Shown piece by piece: positions 1-12,395 of a stretch of 64,000 bases of DNA. The stretch comes from Thunnus maccoyii (taxonomy: Eukaryota > Chordata > Actinopteri > Scombriformes > Scombridae): contig NC_056551.1 in the NCBI RefSeq assembly GCF_910596095.1, positions 10,805,501 through 10,869,500 on the forward strand, read 5' to 3'. Each line of letters starts with the position of its first letter. Position 1 is the stretch's first letter. A program made the position numbers and the translations under genes. Below the pieces are notes generated by a model that was not told the origin of the DNA, did no database searches, and saw only the letters and a program-made list of their open reading frames with translations.

Positions 1-1920
1 TATCTGTGGTATCTTCTCCGTGAGATTAAAGCCGTCTGTCTTTTCACTTCTCACAAACTATTCCACACTCTTCTGATGGTCTCATCCTTCTCAGAAGATG
101 TAATCTAAACTGTGTGTCTCCTCACTTTCAAATTACCCCAAAATGCCATATACTGACTTATATAAAATTGCTTTTATGAGATTAACACTTCCGGAACAAC
201 AGCACCTAATAAATACAAAGTGCTTAAAGAGAGGACCATTAAAGTTATTAAAGTCATTAAAGTCCAAGAGAAATCCCAAACCATCCTGTGAACTTTCAAC
301 AAATTAGACACATTAAAATGATCTGCATGAGTCTGTTTGGGGTCATCAGTTTGCTAACAGTGGAGGGGAGGGAGGACTAGAATGAAGAAATCATAAAAAG
401 TTTGAATTTTGTCTGCTGCAGTGTTTCTTTTGAAGATAAATAAAACCGTGTCTGAGTGATAAATGACAGTTAAACTACAGTAAAGCCAGGAGGAATCCAA
501 CATTCCTCAAACTAAATTTTTTATCAACAAATTGTAGATATGCACTCTTTTTCTATTTATAGGGCAGTGCAGTTTAGAGTTGGTGAGTGGCATAAAAACT
601 CATTCCATTGTCCTTTTGCCCCATCGCTGCCTCACTGCAGAGAGACAGAGGTAAAGAGGTAGAGAGAGGCAGAGAGGCAAGGGTGTTCGGATCAGGAGAG
701 GGAGGGGGCAGAGTTTTTGGAAAGAGGGAAGCAAGCTGCACTGCAGCAACTGGGCGTTGGCTCAGCAAGGAGGCAGAAAAAGGCAGAGGAGAGAAGGAAA
801 CAGAATGAGAGGTAGAGGGGAAGTGTACTAGATTCAGATGTATTGTGAGGAGAATTAGACAAAATATGTCTATTAGTGGCAGCAGGATATGTAGTTATCT
901 TTGCAAAGTCAAAATATCCTCCAATTTGAGCACTTTGGAGTAAATTCAGGAGTATAGGGTAGATCACTAAGATTTAGAGCTTCAGTTACATTTATAATTA
1001 AGATTTAGGGTCTTTAGAATTACAGTATGCTGAGGGTTTAGTTTAACAGTTAATATTTTGGTTCAAACTTGTTGAAAACCTAAAGAAAACTTTTATTAAA
1101 TTCTACCCAAGATATCCAAGTTATCAAAAGATATTAAATATATGAAGTGGAACCGTTGGGAAACTTGTATATCAGGAATATTTTTATTTTAAATGGTTCT
1201 GTCACACACAAAAAACAAAAACAAAACAAACAAACGAACAAAAATCAATGTATGCATCATAGTTGCACAAACAATCCTTTTTTCTGACTTTAAAGACTTA
1301 AGGGAAACTGTTAGGGGAACATCATGTTTAAAGTTAATGCTATTGTAGGAACTATGTATTAGTTTGGTTGTTGTTTTACTGTTAATAATTAGTATTGTTT
1401 GATTATTCTGGATATTAGCTTTATTTTGATCTGATTTCTGTAGAATTTTTGTAATAGTTATTTGTTTAGTTTTATTTCAAAATACTATGCTTGTTTAGCA
1501 TGGTATTTTGTTCTGTGTTTATTTGTGAATTGGGTAACACTATGGGCACCTGAGGTTATACAGGTAGGTAGGCAGGTATAGGACCAACATGCACCTGGGT
1601 AGGCCTGTTTTTTTTTTTTTTTTTTTTTTACCAGAGTAAGAGAGGCAGCAGGAACCATGATCTCTTTGTTCTTTTGTTTGCTTGCTTGCTCTTGAGGAAT
1701 GAACCTTAAAGTTTTTGCATGGACACGAGTGCACTGCATGTCCATGGTGTGTCAGTGGTAATTTGATTCTAGGTTTGAGTTGAATTTGATTTTCATTTTT
1801 GACAAATGGCCACTTCACTTATGTTTTTGATAAATAGATCTTCAAAATTAATTGACAATCCTTAAAATAATAAAAAATCAAATTGATATTTGTAGCCTGT
1901 TAGACTAATGGTTTTATAGG
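1..1920. other. Intergenic, no gene recognised
   Basis: AT-rich sequence with short open frames that have no recognisable domain and no convincing splice context. It holds a purine-rich stretch near 640-830 and a poly-T run near 1608-1629. I see no coding or RNA gene here. Confidence 0.5.
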
Positions 1921-2340
1921 ATTTGCTGGCGGCATGGCTCTGGGGATTGCAATGTCGATCTGTCTGTGGGGTCTGTCACAGTTCAACCACTTTGGTCCAG
2001 ACTAATAGGCCTATTATGTCAACAACTATCTGATGGATTACCATGAAATGTGGATCTCTCATTTTCGCCTCAGGATGAATTGCAATAACTTTGGTGCCAC
2101 CTTGATTTTCATCTGGTGCCATCATCAGGTCACGATTTCAATTTATCAAGTACTTTGGTTTATTACCAAATACTTGCAAAACTAATAACATTCCCATCAG
2201 CCTCAGCTGTACTTTTACATGGTACTGTGGCAATACTATACCTGCTTAACATCAGCATTGTCATTGTAAGTATGCTAGCATGCTGACTTTAGCATTTGGC
2301 TCAAAGCAATGCTGTGTTGAAATACAGCCTGAGGGTAAGA
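1921..2340 (+). repeat. Dispersed teleost repeat, copy A
   Basis: Shares an ordered series of diverged segments with 3295-4020 (same orientation) and 11945-12395 (opposite orientation): a 'catggctctggggat' start, an 'accactttggtccagac' block, a 'caggatgaattgcaataact' block, and a terminal part rich in 'gctaacatgctga'-like words. This phrase order recurs widely in fish genomes as a non-coding interspersed repeat. Class is unknown to me; no terminal repeats or target duplication could be fixed. Confidence 0.55.
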
Positions 2341-3294
2341 CAGTTGTAGACAACTATTTCTTTCTAGTTTCACATATTTGTCTCTGCATACTGTCAGCTT
2401 TGACAGTTTGTATATTTCAGTTTCAATATCCATATCCTTTTTTATATATTACAACACCCTATTTTACTTCGGTATGGACATTGCCAATATTTACAGTAGT
2501 AAATAAGCTGGTCTTGTATTTATGAACTGCTCAGTCCAAGCGCCATTGTCATCCATTTTCATCTGTTACAACAGTTCATCTATGTGTGCTTTTTTCCCCA
2601 TTTTTATTTCTGCGTTCTAGCAATCCTTGGACATTAGATAATGAACATTACTTTGTCATATGCTCATATTTGTCCCACTAATGATAACCACCAGTGTATC
2701 CTGAACCCCTGTTCTTATTTTATATGCTACTGTGCATGTGTATTGACTAGGTCAAATGAGGACACATCCCAGACACACACGCGGCAGGAAATTTGAGTCC
2801 AGCTGTCATATTGTAATATATGAAAGCGTAATTAGCAAGTACCTCCCTTATCACCCAACCCACCTTAAGGAAGGCAATATAATGTTTAATGCTGTAAGCG
2901 TTTTTTTTTTTAATCTCTGCACTATATTGGCTTTTCTCTCCTGCCTCTGCTGTCCTGCTCGTTCTGCCTCTCTCTCTCTCTCTCTCCTTTTTCTTTCTTC
3001 CTCCTTCTCTCTCTTTCTGCGCCAGGAAAATGTGCTGTGTCTGCAGGGAGGTCATTTGGTGCAGGAGACGGGAGTAATTGATAATGGTGCTGCTTTTGCT
3101 ATCAGGAGAGCTGTGTTTGCTTTTAAAGGAAATGAGACAGAGACAGAAACAGGGAATTGCAAGTGAGAGAGGGATCAAAAGTGTAAAAAACAGAGAGACA
3201 TAATGAGCGAGCCCTTCATCGAAGAAAATTAGAGAGGGGGACAGTTGAGAGAATAAAGCCTTGGAAGAAAAAATGACACCTACAGCGTTTTTTA
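2341..3294. other. Intergenic, possible non-coding conserved segment
   Basis: No gene recognised. A (CT)n tract lies at about 2970-2996. It is followed by a less repetitive stretch at about 3020-3150 that contains a homeobox-like TAATTGATAATGG word. The open frames across it are shadows of low-complexity sequence. Confidence 0.35.
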
Positions 3295-4020
3295 GCTACC
3301 ATGCTAGAAGTGTGGCTCTAGGGATGGCAATGTTGGTTTTCCAGTGTTCTACCACTATGGCTCAGACTGACATATCTGAACAATTGTAGTTTTCAGTGAA
3401 ATATTTCAAAAACTATTAATTCATACCCCTCAGCATGAATTTCAGTAACTTTTGTGATCCCCTTACTTCCCCATCATCAGGCCAAAATGTAATTTGTCCA
3501 TAGGCTATTTTGGTTCATAACCAAAATCACAAATCATTTTGCTAATTTGAATCACTCTGTTCAGTTCACTTCAGATCAGATCAGATTTGTAGTCACTGAC
3601 TTTGTAGTTTGTTCACCTTTTTCCTAAGCTAAGCAGTCACATCACTGTTAAAATGCTCTTCAGTATGTATGTCAGTAAGTGAACACATCACCGTTCATAT
3701 AGCCTTATGTCTGCTGCTGATTCTGACTGTCTTTAGTTCAGTTGTACGTTCAGCCTGCTAGTCCAAGCTTTCATGTTCAGTACTGTACAAAACTTGCCTA
3801 CAGAAGCAATGCATCTAACTTTATAGTTAGTTATCAGTTATCAGTTATCAGATTGTTTGTACATATGCTGAACAAGTCTAGTTTAGTGCCAATTGGCAAA
3901 TGTTAGCAGGCTAACACTATAACCTAAAATAGTGAACATGGTCAATATTACATCTGATAAACATCAGCATGTTAATGTTGTCAGTGTGAGCATATTAGCA
4001 TTCTGATGTTAACATGTAGA
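3295..4020 (+). repeat. Dispersed teleost repeat, copy B
   Basis: Same family and orientation as the copy at 1921-2340. It starts with 'atgctagaagtgtggctct' and ends in 'cagcatgttaatgttgtcag' followed by 'gagcatattagcattctgat'. About 350 bp (roughly 3550-3890) in the middle is not matched by copy A and looks like an insertion or a longer version of the element. Confidence 0.5.
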
Positions 4021-6415
4021 AGTTTTTATTTGCAAAAAATAGGTTTGTTTAAACATTATTTTTGCATTTAAGTGCATTTAAGTGGAGCTTTTTTTGTTTT
4101 GAGCAGCCTCCATTTCAGGTGGCGCTTGCATAATGTAATCTGTTTTATTATTCACTCGACCGTTTGTTATTTTATGTATGAATGCATTCACTTTGTGTGC
4201 ACTTGTCTCTCATGTCCTTTTTTCATGATGATGTGTGAAAGACTCCTCTGGAGTCTCCTGGGATTTGATCTTGCGTGTTCCTCTTGGGTTTGCTTCCCCA
4301 CAAATATCTTCTTGAAATTAAAATGTTTATCCATTTTAGTTGTTAAATTAGACGTGTACAGGCATACAGTAAAAATAAAAAAAGTATACACATACATTTT
4401 TACTCGGTTGCTTTTGATGGTTGACAATGTATTGTTTCACAGTCCTTAAATGAATATCATTGTTATATAAAGTAGCGCTGAGTCAGAGTAGATTGTTTTC
4501 TTGTACCTTTAGTGTACATAGAACTGAAACAATGTAGTCAGTGATACCAAACAGAGAATTTGATATATGATATTTGATACTACAGTGAAACAAAGCAAGT
4601 AAACTGTTTAACTTGTATGTCTTGTCATCTTTATTGTTATTTCCAAAAATAACTCTGGCCTTGGATAAAAATAAACTTTTATTCGTCAGACAACTTGCTC
4701 TTTTAAATTCAGCACAAGCTAAAACAAAATGGTATATATTATTTTTCTGTGTTGTTGATGCAGTTGTTTGCAATTCAGGGTTTCTAGCACTGGTGCCTGA
4801 CTGTGTCAGAGCTGCTTCACCACTGAATGTGCTTCTCAAATATTGATGAGATCTCCCAGCTAAGCCCAGGCACACTGTGGCTTCAGGTTAGAATTATAAT
4901 GAAATGTCAGACCCACTAAGCTATGCAGGCTACTACTATAATATGCTTACTGAGAGCATTAACATAAATGCACAAGGATATACAGAACAAGAAGGTAAGA
5001 ACATGCACAGATACACATAAACAAATGCATATAATACACTGACTTACATTCATGATAAGGTATATTTTCTATATTTTCTATTTTTATATTCAGACTGAGT
5101 TTGCATCAAGACCTCAAGGACGTTCTAGTTCAAACTTTTGCTGCTTGTATTGGAAGAGTTAAATTTGAGAAAATGTGGGAGAAACAAACAAACAAACAAA
5201 CAAACAAACAAACAAACAAAAAAACAAAAAAACAAAGCAACAAAAAGAAGAAAGGGTTTTGGGATCCTGCAGAGCAGAAACTTCATGCTCATCATACACA
5301 GGGGAACATCTGCCACACCCAAAATGCAAAACACCCCAGTACACCACCTCCTCATTCCCCCTTTCCCTTTTCAGGGGAAATGAGATATGCTGATGAGGCT
5401 GACTGGTCTCTCATGGCTGAAGACGCAGCATTTTGGCACTGCTCCTTTTGAGACATCAGAGTGAGTCAGGCAGTCCGGGGGGGAAGCCTGTGATATTTCA
5501 TCTTTGTCAGTCTTTGGTGTTTTACTACACTTGCTTTTTTCTTCCTCATACAGTAGAGGATGTTTCTCAAAAAAGTGTGATGTGCCCTTTTTTTCTCTAA
5601 GAATTTAGATTTCCAACTTTTGTGTTTGTGTGAGAACTTGTGTGCCATGGTATGGTAGTTGATAAGTGTTTTTGATTTAATTGGTAGAACTTTAATTAGT
5701 CGACCCTCATAACTTATGCAAGCAATCTGCTCTCTTCAGTCTTAGTATTTCTAGACTGCAGACATGACTGATATCCAATCATCTTTAAGCTACTCACTGC
5801 TCTGCTATAAGCCAAAAAAATGACAAACAGTCAATAAATGGATTGTGGGGAATAAACAAATGGATCAGAAGTGGTTCAAACAACTTGTAAACGATATGAT
5901 AAATAATAAAAATGTTGGATGTTGGACTGGACAGAATGTTATTCCTGTACTAAATATTTAGTTGGTCTGCAAAGCACTTTGTAAATATAATATAACCTAA
6001 TAGACATATTATTTGCTCAGTTTTTATTGAAAATGTGATCTTTTTTCATTTCAGTAAAACATCTTTCTGGCCCCTTTAGGTACAGCGGTCTCATAAACAG
6101 GATGGAGGACTGTAACACTCTTTCTACAGACTCTTTGCCAGCGTGCAGCAGTTTTCTCCTGCAGCCATGTCTCATGAAATATGCAGAATTAAGCTCAGTC
6201 AGCCAAGTTTGCGTGACTTTGTGTTTTCCTGACCCAAACCAAAGAGACAGCTTACTCTACTGTGATACTACTCTAACTCTGTTCGGCCCGACTGCCCTAC
6301 AGCAAGGTTTGAATGAAAATAGAGGTTAGTGGATTATAGAGAAAAAAGCAATAGTATCACTCATTTGCATTTTTTCAGGTTGCATCAATGTTACAGTTCA
6401 TGTCTTTATTCACCC
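4021..6415. other. Intergenic, no gene recognised
   Basis: AT-rich sequence with a (CAAA)n microsatellite. The segment at about 5255-5520 is less AT-rich and has no repeat character that I can name. Its short open frames lack domains and I do not call a gene. Confidence 0.45.
5181..5240. repeat. (CAAA)n microsatellite
   Basis: About ten CAAA units in a row, decaying into an A-rich tail. Confidence 0.95.
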
Positions 6416-7249
6416 TACAGGTCAAAGTTTTAGAACACCTCCATTTTTCCAGTTTTTATTGAAATTTAGATTGAGGCATTACATTTAATGCCTCAATGTA
6501 CAATTAGAGATAAAAAAATAAATCATTGAATCTTTTTGTTTAACAAAATTTCATCCAAATTTTTGACTCATCAAAGGCTCATCACATTCTTACTACAATG
6601 GAAATCAAATACTGTTCGGAAAGTTCTTCCCAACACTGTTGCTGATGTTCCCACAAATGTGTTGTACTTTGCTTTCACCCTTCTGTCCAGTTCATCCCAA
6701 ACCAGCTCGATGACTGTGCTTGGCTATTCCATGATTTGAACCCTATTGCCTTGTCTTGTTTCTTCTAAGTAGTTCTGACATAGCCTGGAGGTGAGTCATT
6801 ATCTTGCTGTAGGATGAATTGCATGGCTCAGCAAAATGCTGTAGCAGCGCTTTTGGTCCAGGACGCCAGTGCAAGCACTGCCTGTGCAAGTCGCCAACTT
6901 TGGATCCAGCAAAAGAGCCCCAGACCGTCATGCTTCCTCCTCCATGCTTTTATACAGGATTTGTAAGTAATCAACAAATGTTGGGACACCTATAGGAATT
7001 GTTTGCATCAACTTTCAAGACTCAATTGACTTCCATTGCTGCAGAAAAATTAAGTTGTTAACCCATTATTTTATATAATTTGTCAGTTTTTGAAACACTT
7101 CTTTTTTCTTTCTTTTATTTCTTTTTCTTTTTTATCTCTAGTGGTTTACTGCTACCTTTTTACTTTTTTTAAAGGATATTCACTGAACTTGAATTGCTCA
7201 AATTTAAATAAAAACTGGAAAAATCAGGGTGTTTTTGACCAGTAGTGTA
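6416..7249 (-). mobile_element. Internally deleted Tc1/mariner-like element
   Basis: Terminal inverted repeats are visible. The left end reads TACAGGTCAAAGTTTTAGAA and later CCAGTTTTTATTGAAATTT; the right end reads AAATTTAAATAAAAACTGG and GACCAGTAGTGTA. Both ends abut TA dinucleotides (6416-6417 and 7248-7249), the Tc1 target. Inside, the - strand retains a scrambled piece of a transposase coding region (about 6540-6940, with words typical of fish Tc1 transposase), shortened and frame-broken. It is non-autonomous. Confidence 0.8.
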
Positions 7250-8640
7250 TATATGTATGAGTGTGGGTGACTTTTGTAGGAATTATACCTAATGTATTGA
7301 TGATGCCAAATGGTGCCAATTACTGTACATTATCCCAATTAACATTTGGTTATGTTTTTATTATACAGTATATAATATTAAGAGATAGTATATAATATCA
7401 TATACTACATTTTCTGCTTTTTTACCTGCCAAATTGATTTTGTTTGGCACTATATAAATAAAATTGACTTAACAAGGAATTAGGTGCAAACTTTCTATAC
7501 TTAATAAGTTATTAACAAGATAAAGTACAGAGTGTAAATCTCTTGTTTTGTGAAAACAAGTGGCAACAATCTGCCTTTAAGGTGAGATTAGTGCAAACAA
7601 TCTCATTCCTATTTTTTCTCACAAATCAAGTGGTACTAATCAACACTCTTCCAAATTTCCAGTTATTATAAGCTGGGGTGCTGGTGCAGTAAGAAGCTTG
7701 GCTAATACAAGAGTACAGTGTTCATAATCATATTTAAAGCCTGAAGGGAACAACAAAGCACAGAGCTGTATAAATTATCATAAAAACTGTAGTTTATATA
7801 AGCCATTTATGGAACAAGTATGGACGATGTTCAGCTTACACAGTGGAGAGAAGAGTGCATGGTTGTGTCATCGGGAAAAGGGGAGCAACTGCAGGATTTA
7901 TCCATTTCAAATAAAAAATGTGAGGCAAGAACTTCAAGGATTTTCGTATGAGAGCAAAGCTGAGCCACAAAGCTGATGTAAGACTCCAACAACTATGAGT
8001 CATCCCCATTAGGGGAAGCACCCTCCCTTGATCCCCTCTGTCTTCTATCCATCCTCCACCCCTCCCTTCCCTTAATGCATCTCTACTCTGCATCGCATGA
8101 TAGCTTTTCTTCGACTGAGCACGCTTGGTAGCTATAGTGAATTCTGCATTAACAAGCAAAAATCAAGAGCAGACTTAAGAAAGTTGCTCAGCACAGCTGC
8201 AGGAAAAAAGAATAAGTGCAAGAAAAAAACGCAGCAGACATAAATGCACATTCCATAAGAAAACTGATTGAACAGCTTTTTGAAGAAGCATTATTTACTT
8301 CTTTAATACATCATATACAATACTCCAACTCAGTATTTGTAGTACAGATACAGCTGTTACAAATGGGTTGCGACTGTATTCATTTATATGCAATATGAAC
8401 AGAGAGGCCCCTGAGAGAGAGGCATGAAAAGAAGAGGTAGGAAGAGGTACAAAGAAATAGAAGTTAGGGGAGGAGAGAGTAGGAATGAGTGAAACAGAGA
8501 GAAACAGAGACATGGAGACAAAGGAAGAGAGACTGAAAGATACTTTTTCACTTCAACCTTCATCTCTGGCTTTTAGCACAGTCACCATGGGAAAAGCTGT
8601 CAGTCACTGGCATTAAAAAAAGAAAACACTCAAAATGAAA
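7250..8640. other. Intergenic, no gene recognised
   Basis: AT-rich sequence. Open frames at 7836-8159 (- strand) and 8216-8398 have no recognisable domains. A purine-rich stretch lies at about 8400-8540. Confidence 0.45.
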
Positions 8641-9070
8641 CACACGCACCCATTTTTGTGTTCATCTGTACTTGTTAGGCTGCTCAGTGTCATAATGCAG
8701 ACCCTACAGCCCTTGACCCCATGTTAACCATCACAACTAACCTAACCATTAACCTATGCCTTACCTTAAGTCTAACCTTTAACCCTCACTGTAATTTAAA
8801 CCTAACCCTTACTTGCTAAAGGCAGGTCTCAGCCCTCAAACAGCTCTTTGAGGAGGTAAGGAATAGTCAAAATGTCCTCACCCTCATGTCTAAAACTGAA
8901 GGTATTCTGTGTAAAGTAACCTACAAAGTACCAAGAATTCATACATACATGCATTTTTGTACTTGTAAGGTTGTCATTGACATAAGGCTTTTCTATCACT
9001 TTATTGGAACCATTTCAACTACATGTCTAACCCCTAAAAATATGAAAAGGCAGAGAACCACTCTATGTGA
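8641..9070. repeat. Dispersed repeat with 'taaccctaacc'-like core
   Basis: A block of 'acctaaccattaaccta'-type words flanked by 'tgttcatctgtacttgt' and CA-rich edges. The same architecture occurs at 41381-41670, about 49905-50100 and about 63880-64000. This is a widespread fish interspersed repeat, not a telomere. Confidence 0.5.
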
Positions 9071-11117
9071 AAAAATGAAATAATGTGACTCTTTTGATCT
9101 TTCTGTATTTTCTGCATCAGCAGTATGGTGTTAATGCACTTTTGGTGTCAGTCCACTGATTCACAGTGCATAAGGAATTTGTATTTGTCCTCACAACTGT
9201 AGCAATACAAGAACACACACTTGATTCACACACAGTATGAAATGGTAGAACTGACACACATGCACACACATACACACATACATCTTCCTGGAGGCAGTCA
9301 CACTGACTTGAGGGATTACATACTGTCTCAGAATACTAAGTGGCACTTAGCAGGATTGGCTACAGGCATTCTACACTGGCTCTGTGTTACTGAACCTATT
9401 ACTGTCTGTAAATAAATCTACCCTGATTCACCTCCAGCCATTTTCAGAATCACAATCGCTTTAATCTCAAAGTACAAAAAATGTGGTTGAAATTGTTATG
9501 ATGGCTGCACCACAGCGACACACTGACAACTCAGAGCGTGTCTTGAACATTTACAAGGGCTTCTTACACAGAGACAGTCAGTCAATACTAGGCTATTATA
9601 CTATGAAAAATAGACTATATCAATCTGCATGTAAGAAGTACACACATAGAGTATATGGATTATCTTCTATTGCACTTCTTTTGTACTTTTGTACTACAAA
9701 TAAGAATTCTTGGTTTTATCAGGATTTGTACAAGAAATTGTGGACTTAGTGGATCTAACCAAGCTGGTTTAAATGACCTAACTCTTGTTTCAGCAGCATT
9801 TGAATAACTATAGTTAAACTTGTAGCAGATTTATTAAAGCTGCTGTAATCAATATAGTCATATTAACAAGATGTAATGTAAAAGGTGTCACTGGTAGTGA
9901 CACACCTGCAGAGAAGTATCACCTGACTCTGCAGTTCCTCTTAGCATCTTTCACCTTGTTTTGGTTTTAAAGGGTGAAATATTGCTGTTTTGATTCACTC
10001 TCACTGCTCTCATTAGGGTTGTTTTCAGCAAAGAAGCTCTAAAAACCAACTATACTCTACCTGCTTAGCACCACATCAGACTGATAAAATTAATAACTAG
10101 CTGGTAGTCAAACAGGAGCATTTAGCAGCTGAGGATGCAGATATTACATTCAGGAGTTGGTGGAAAGCAAAAAAGACCTAAAAGGAGAGTTAATATTGGG
10201 CTTACACTCGTTGGGTGGCTACAAACATGACTCCAAATGCAACTCTGTTTCTGAGAAATTATATACTACTCATCTACAACTGCAAATATGTTTTGTAATG
10301 CAAATATAATGATGCCCCAATTATGTTTTCCATCGACATAATGAAGAAACAGTGTTAATGAATAAATCTGTCAAGTTGCAAAATGATGAATGTATCAGCT
10401 GTTTTCATTTGTTTTCCCTTCAATATCCGCTCTTACAATACAATATCCGCTCATTACTAAAGCATGGTAAAAGTATTTTATGGTTATGTTAGACCACCCA
10501 CAGTACTCGGTACTGTGAACATGAAGTCTGCAGTGACTTGAGATGACATGAGAGTTTCAAGTCACTGTTAAATCTAACCAGACATTAACCATGGCAGTAG
10601 CAGAGAGAACGCTAATACGAATTATTTTTGTAATGGTCTCTTTAGAGGGCACTGTATAGCCATAAGGACTTGTTGATTACAACAGTTATAGACAGAGACC
10701 TCCGCCTTCACTGCAACAATATTCTGTTCATGCGGCAGCAACAGATACAGTTACGTAATGAGTTTCGAATGGATGGTTAGCATCTCCACAGCACATACAA
10801 ACCAGCACCCACCTTTCTGAACTTCAATATTTCTGATCTGATCTCTGTTTGCGATCCCTTTCTCCTTCTCTCTCTCTCTTTCTCTCCCTCTCTCTCTGTC
10901 TCTCATTCCCATCCCCTCCCCTCCCCTCCCTTCCCCACCCATCCCCTCCCATCCCCTCCCCTCCCCTCTCCCTCCTTTATTCAGCTGTATCATGATTCTG
11001 CAGCTCAGCCTCTGCAGCATGACTCCACTTTCCTCTGCGCCTCAGCCTCTCCGGCAGCTAACTGACATGTCCAACAGAAATACTGGAATGGCTTAAAATA
11101 ACTGTAGGCAGACCTAT

Positions 11118-11119
<2 letters not shown>
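9071..11119. other. Intergenic, no gene recognised
   Basis: Mostly unique-looking AT-rich DNA. It contains a strong pyrimidine-rich low-complexity tract at about 10860-10980 (CCCCTCCC and CTCTCT runs). It is followed by a 100-bp stretch at about 10980-11080 that is richer in G and C. No exon or RNA gene recognised. Confidence 0.45.

Positions 11120-11162
<43 letters not shown>
11120..11162. repeat. (AC)n microsatellite
   Basis: About 21 uninterrupted AC dinucleotides. Confidence 0.97.
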
Positions 11163-11165
<3 letters not shown>

Positions 11166-11944
11166 TTCTCTCTCATACACACAAGCACTCCTATACCATA
11201 TGGTGATATAGAATCCTCCCTAGACACGTGCACAGACAACATACTGTACATCATACTTTTTAGTAGCACTGGCTGAGTTGAATTCTTACTTGATGAAGTC
11301 ATCAGCTGTTAATTAGTGTAAATAAAACAACATACAGCTGTTTCACTTGAATTTTTTCTGAAAAAAAGACACATTTACATCCAACAGCACGGCATAAACA
11401 GCTTTTTTTTCACACAGACATTGTCCCTGAGGCTCTTGTTAAAAATGTCTTTATTCTTTGCATGGAGCTGCACAAATCACGACTCAGAGAAAACAAAGTA
11501 AAAACTGTGTTCCACTGATTTATGACATGCAGTATGTCTGCCAAAAAGAAGGGCTGTAATTCTGTCATGAAGACTAATCACTAGATTGTTGTTTAACATC
11601 TTGAATGGAGACTTCTATGCTTTACTGACTTATAATTTTATAGCCTTTTCAGATACAGCACCCCCCTTCCCATGCTTTATACACTAAGTTACCTATGGAG
11701 GTCAGTCTTTGGTTCCTTTGACATGATTTCTTAACTAAGGAAATTTAACATGCAGTTCTTATTTTGGCAGTCTAACGACTACAATTTTCTTTAGAGGAGG
11801 TTCTGTCCTGTCTCTATACAACACTCTGAAACCCTTCATTCTCAACAGTTAGCAACTTTTTAACAGTTAGCAACTTAACTTACTCCAAATATTTCATAAA
11901 ACATTTTAGAAAGGCTAAAATTAGGACAAATAAGATTGTACAGC
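11163..11944. other. Intergenic, no gene recognised
   Basis: AT-rich. No domain-bearing frame, terminal repeat or RNA gene seen. Confidence 0.45.
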
Positions 11945-12395
11945 CACTCTAGTGGCTCTGTAAGACTAAACTTAGGCACAGTGGGGCTTTGAGCTAAATG
12001 CAAAAATGACAATGCTAACATGCTGATGTTTAACAGGTATGCTGACCAATTTCACTTTTTTGTTTAGTGTGTTATCATGCTAATGTTAGCTACTGCTGTG
12101 GCTGTTGGGACTGTCATTGGACCAAGTATTTGGTCATAAATTTTCAGAAAATCTAAATTTTGACATGTTTAAATAGTTGTTGAGACATTTAACTCAAAAG
12201 CACAAATGTCAACGTCATGCTGGCACTAGAGAAAAAGTAATGGAATCAACAAAATCAGTGGAGTTCACGCTCTGGGAACCATGAAAAATGTCATGACAAT
12301 CCAATTGTTGCTGAGATATTTTAATCTGGAGTTTGGACCAAAGTGGTGGATGGACCAACAGACATTGCCAAACCAGACACCGCTAGCATGGCCAA
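11945..12395 (-). repeat. Dispersed teleost repeat, copy C
   Basis: Reverse-orientation copy of the family at 1921-2340 and 3295-4020. It runs from 'tgctaacatgctgatgttta' near its start, through 'ggaccaaagtggtggatgga', to 'ccgctagcatggcc' at its end. Confidence 0.55.

Noticed and set aside
8740..8820. Interstitial telomere repeat ('aaccctaacc' words)
   Set aside because: Words are irregular, not (TTAGGG)n, and recur within a defined dispersed repeat.
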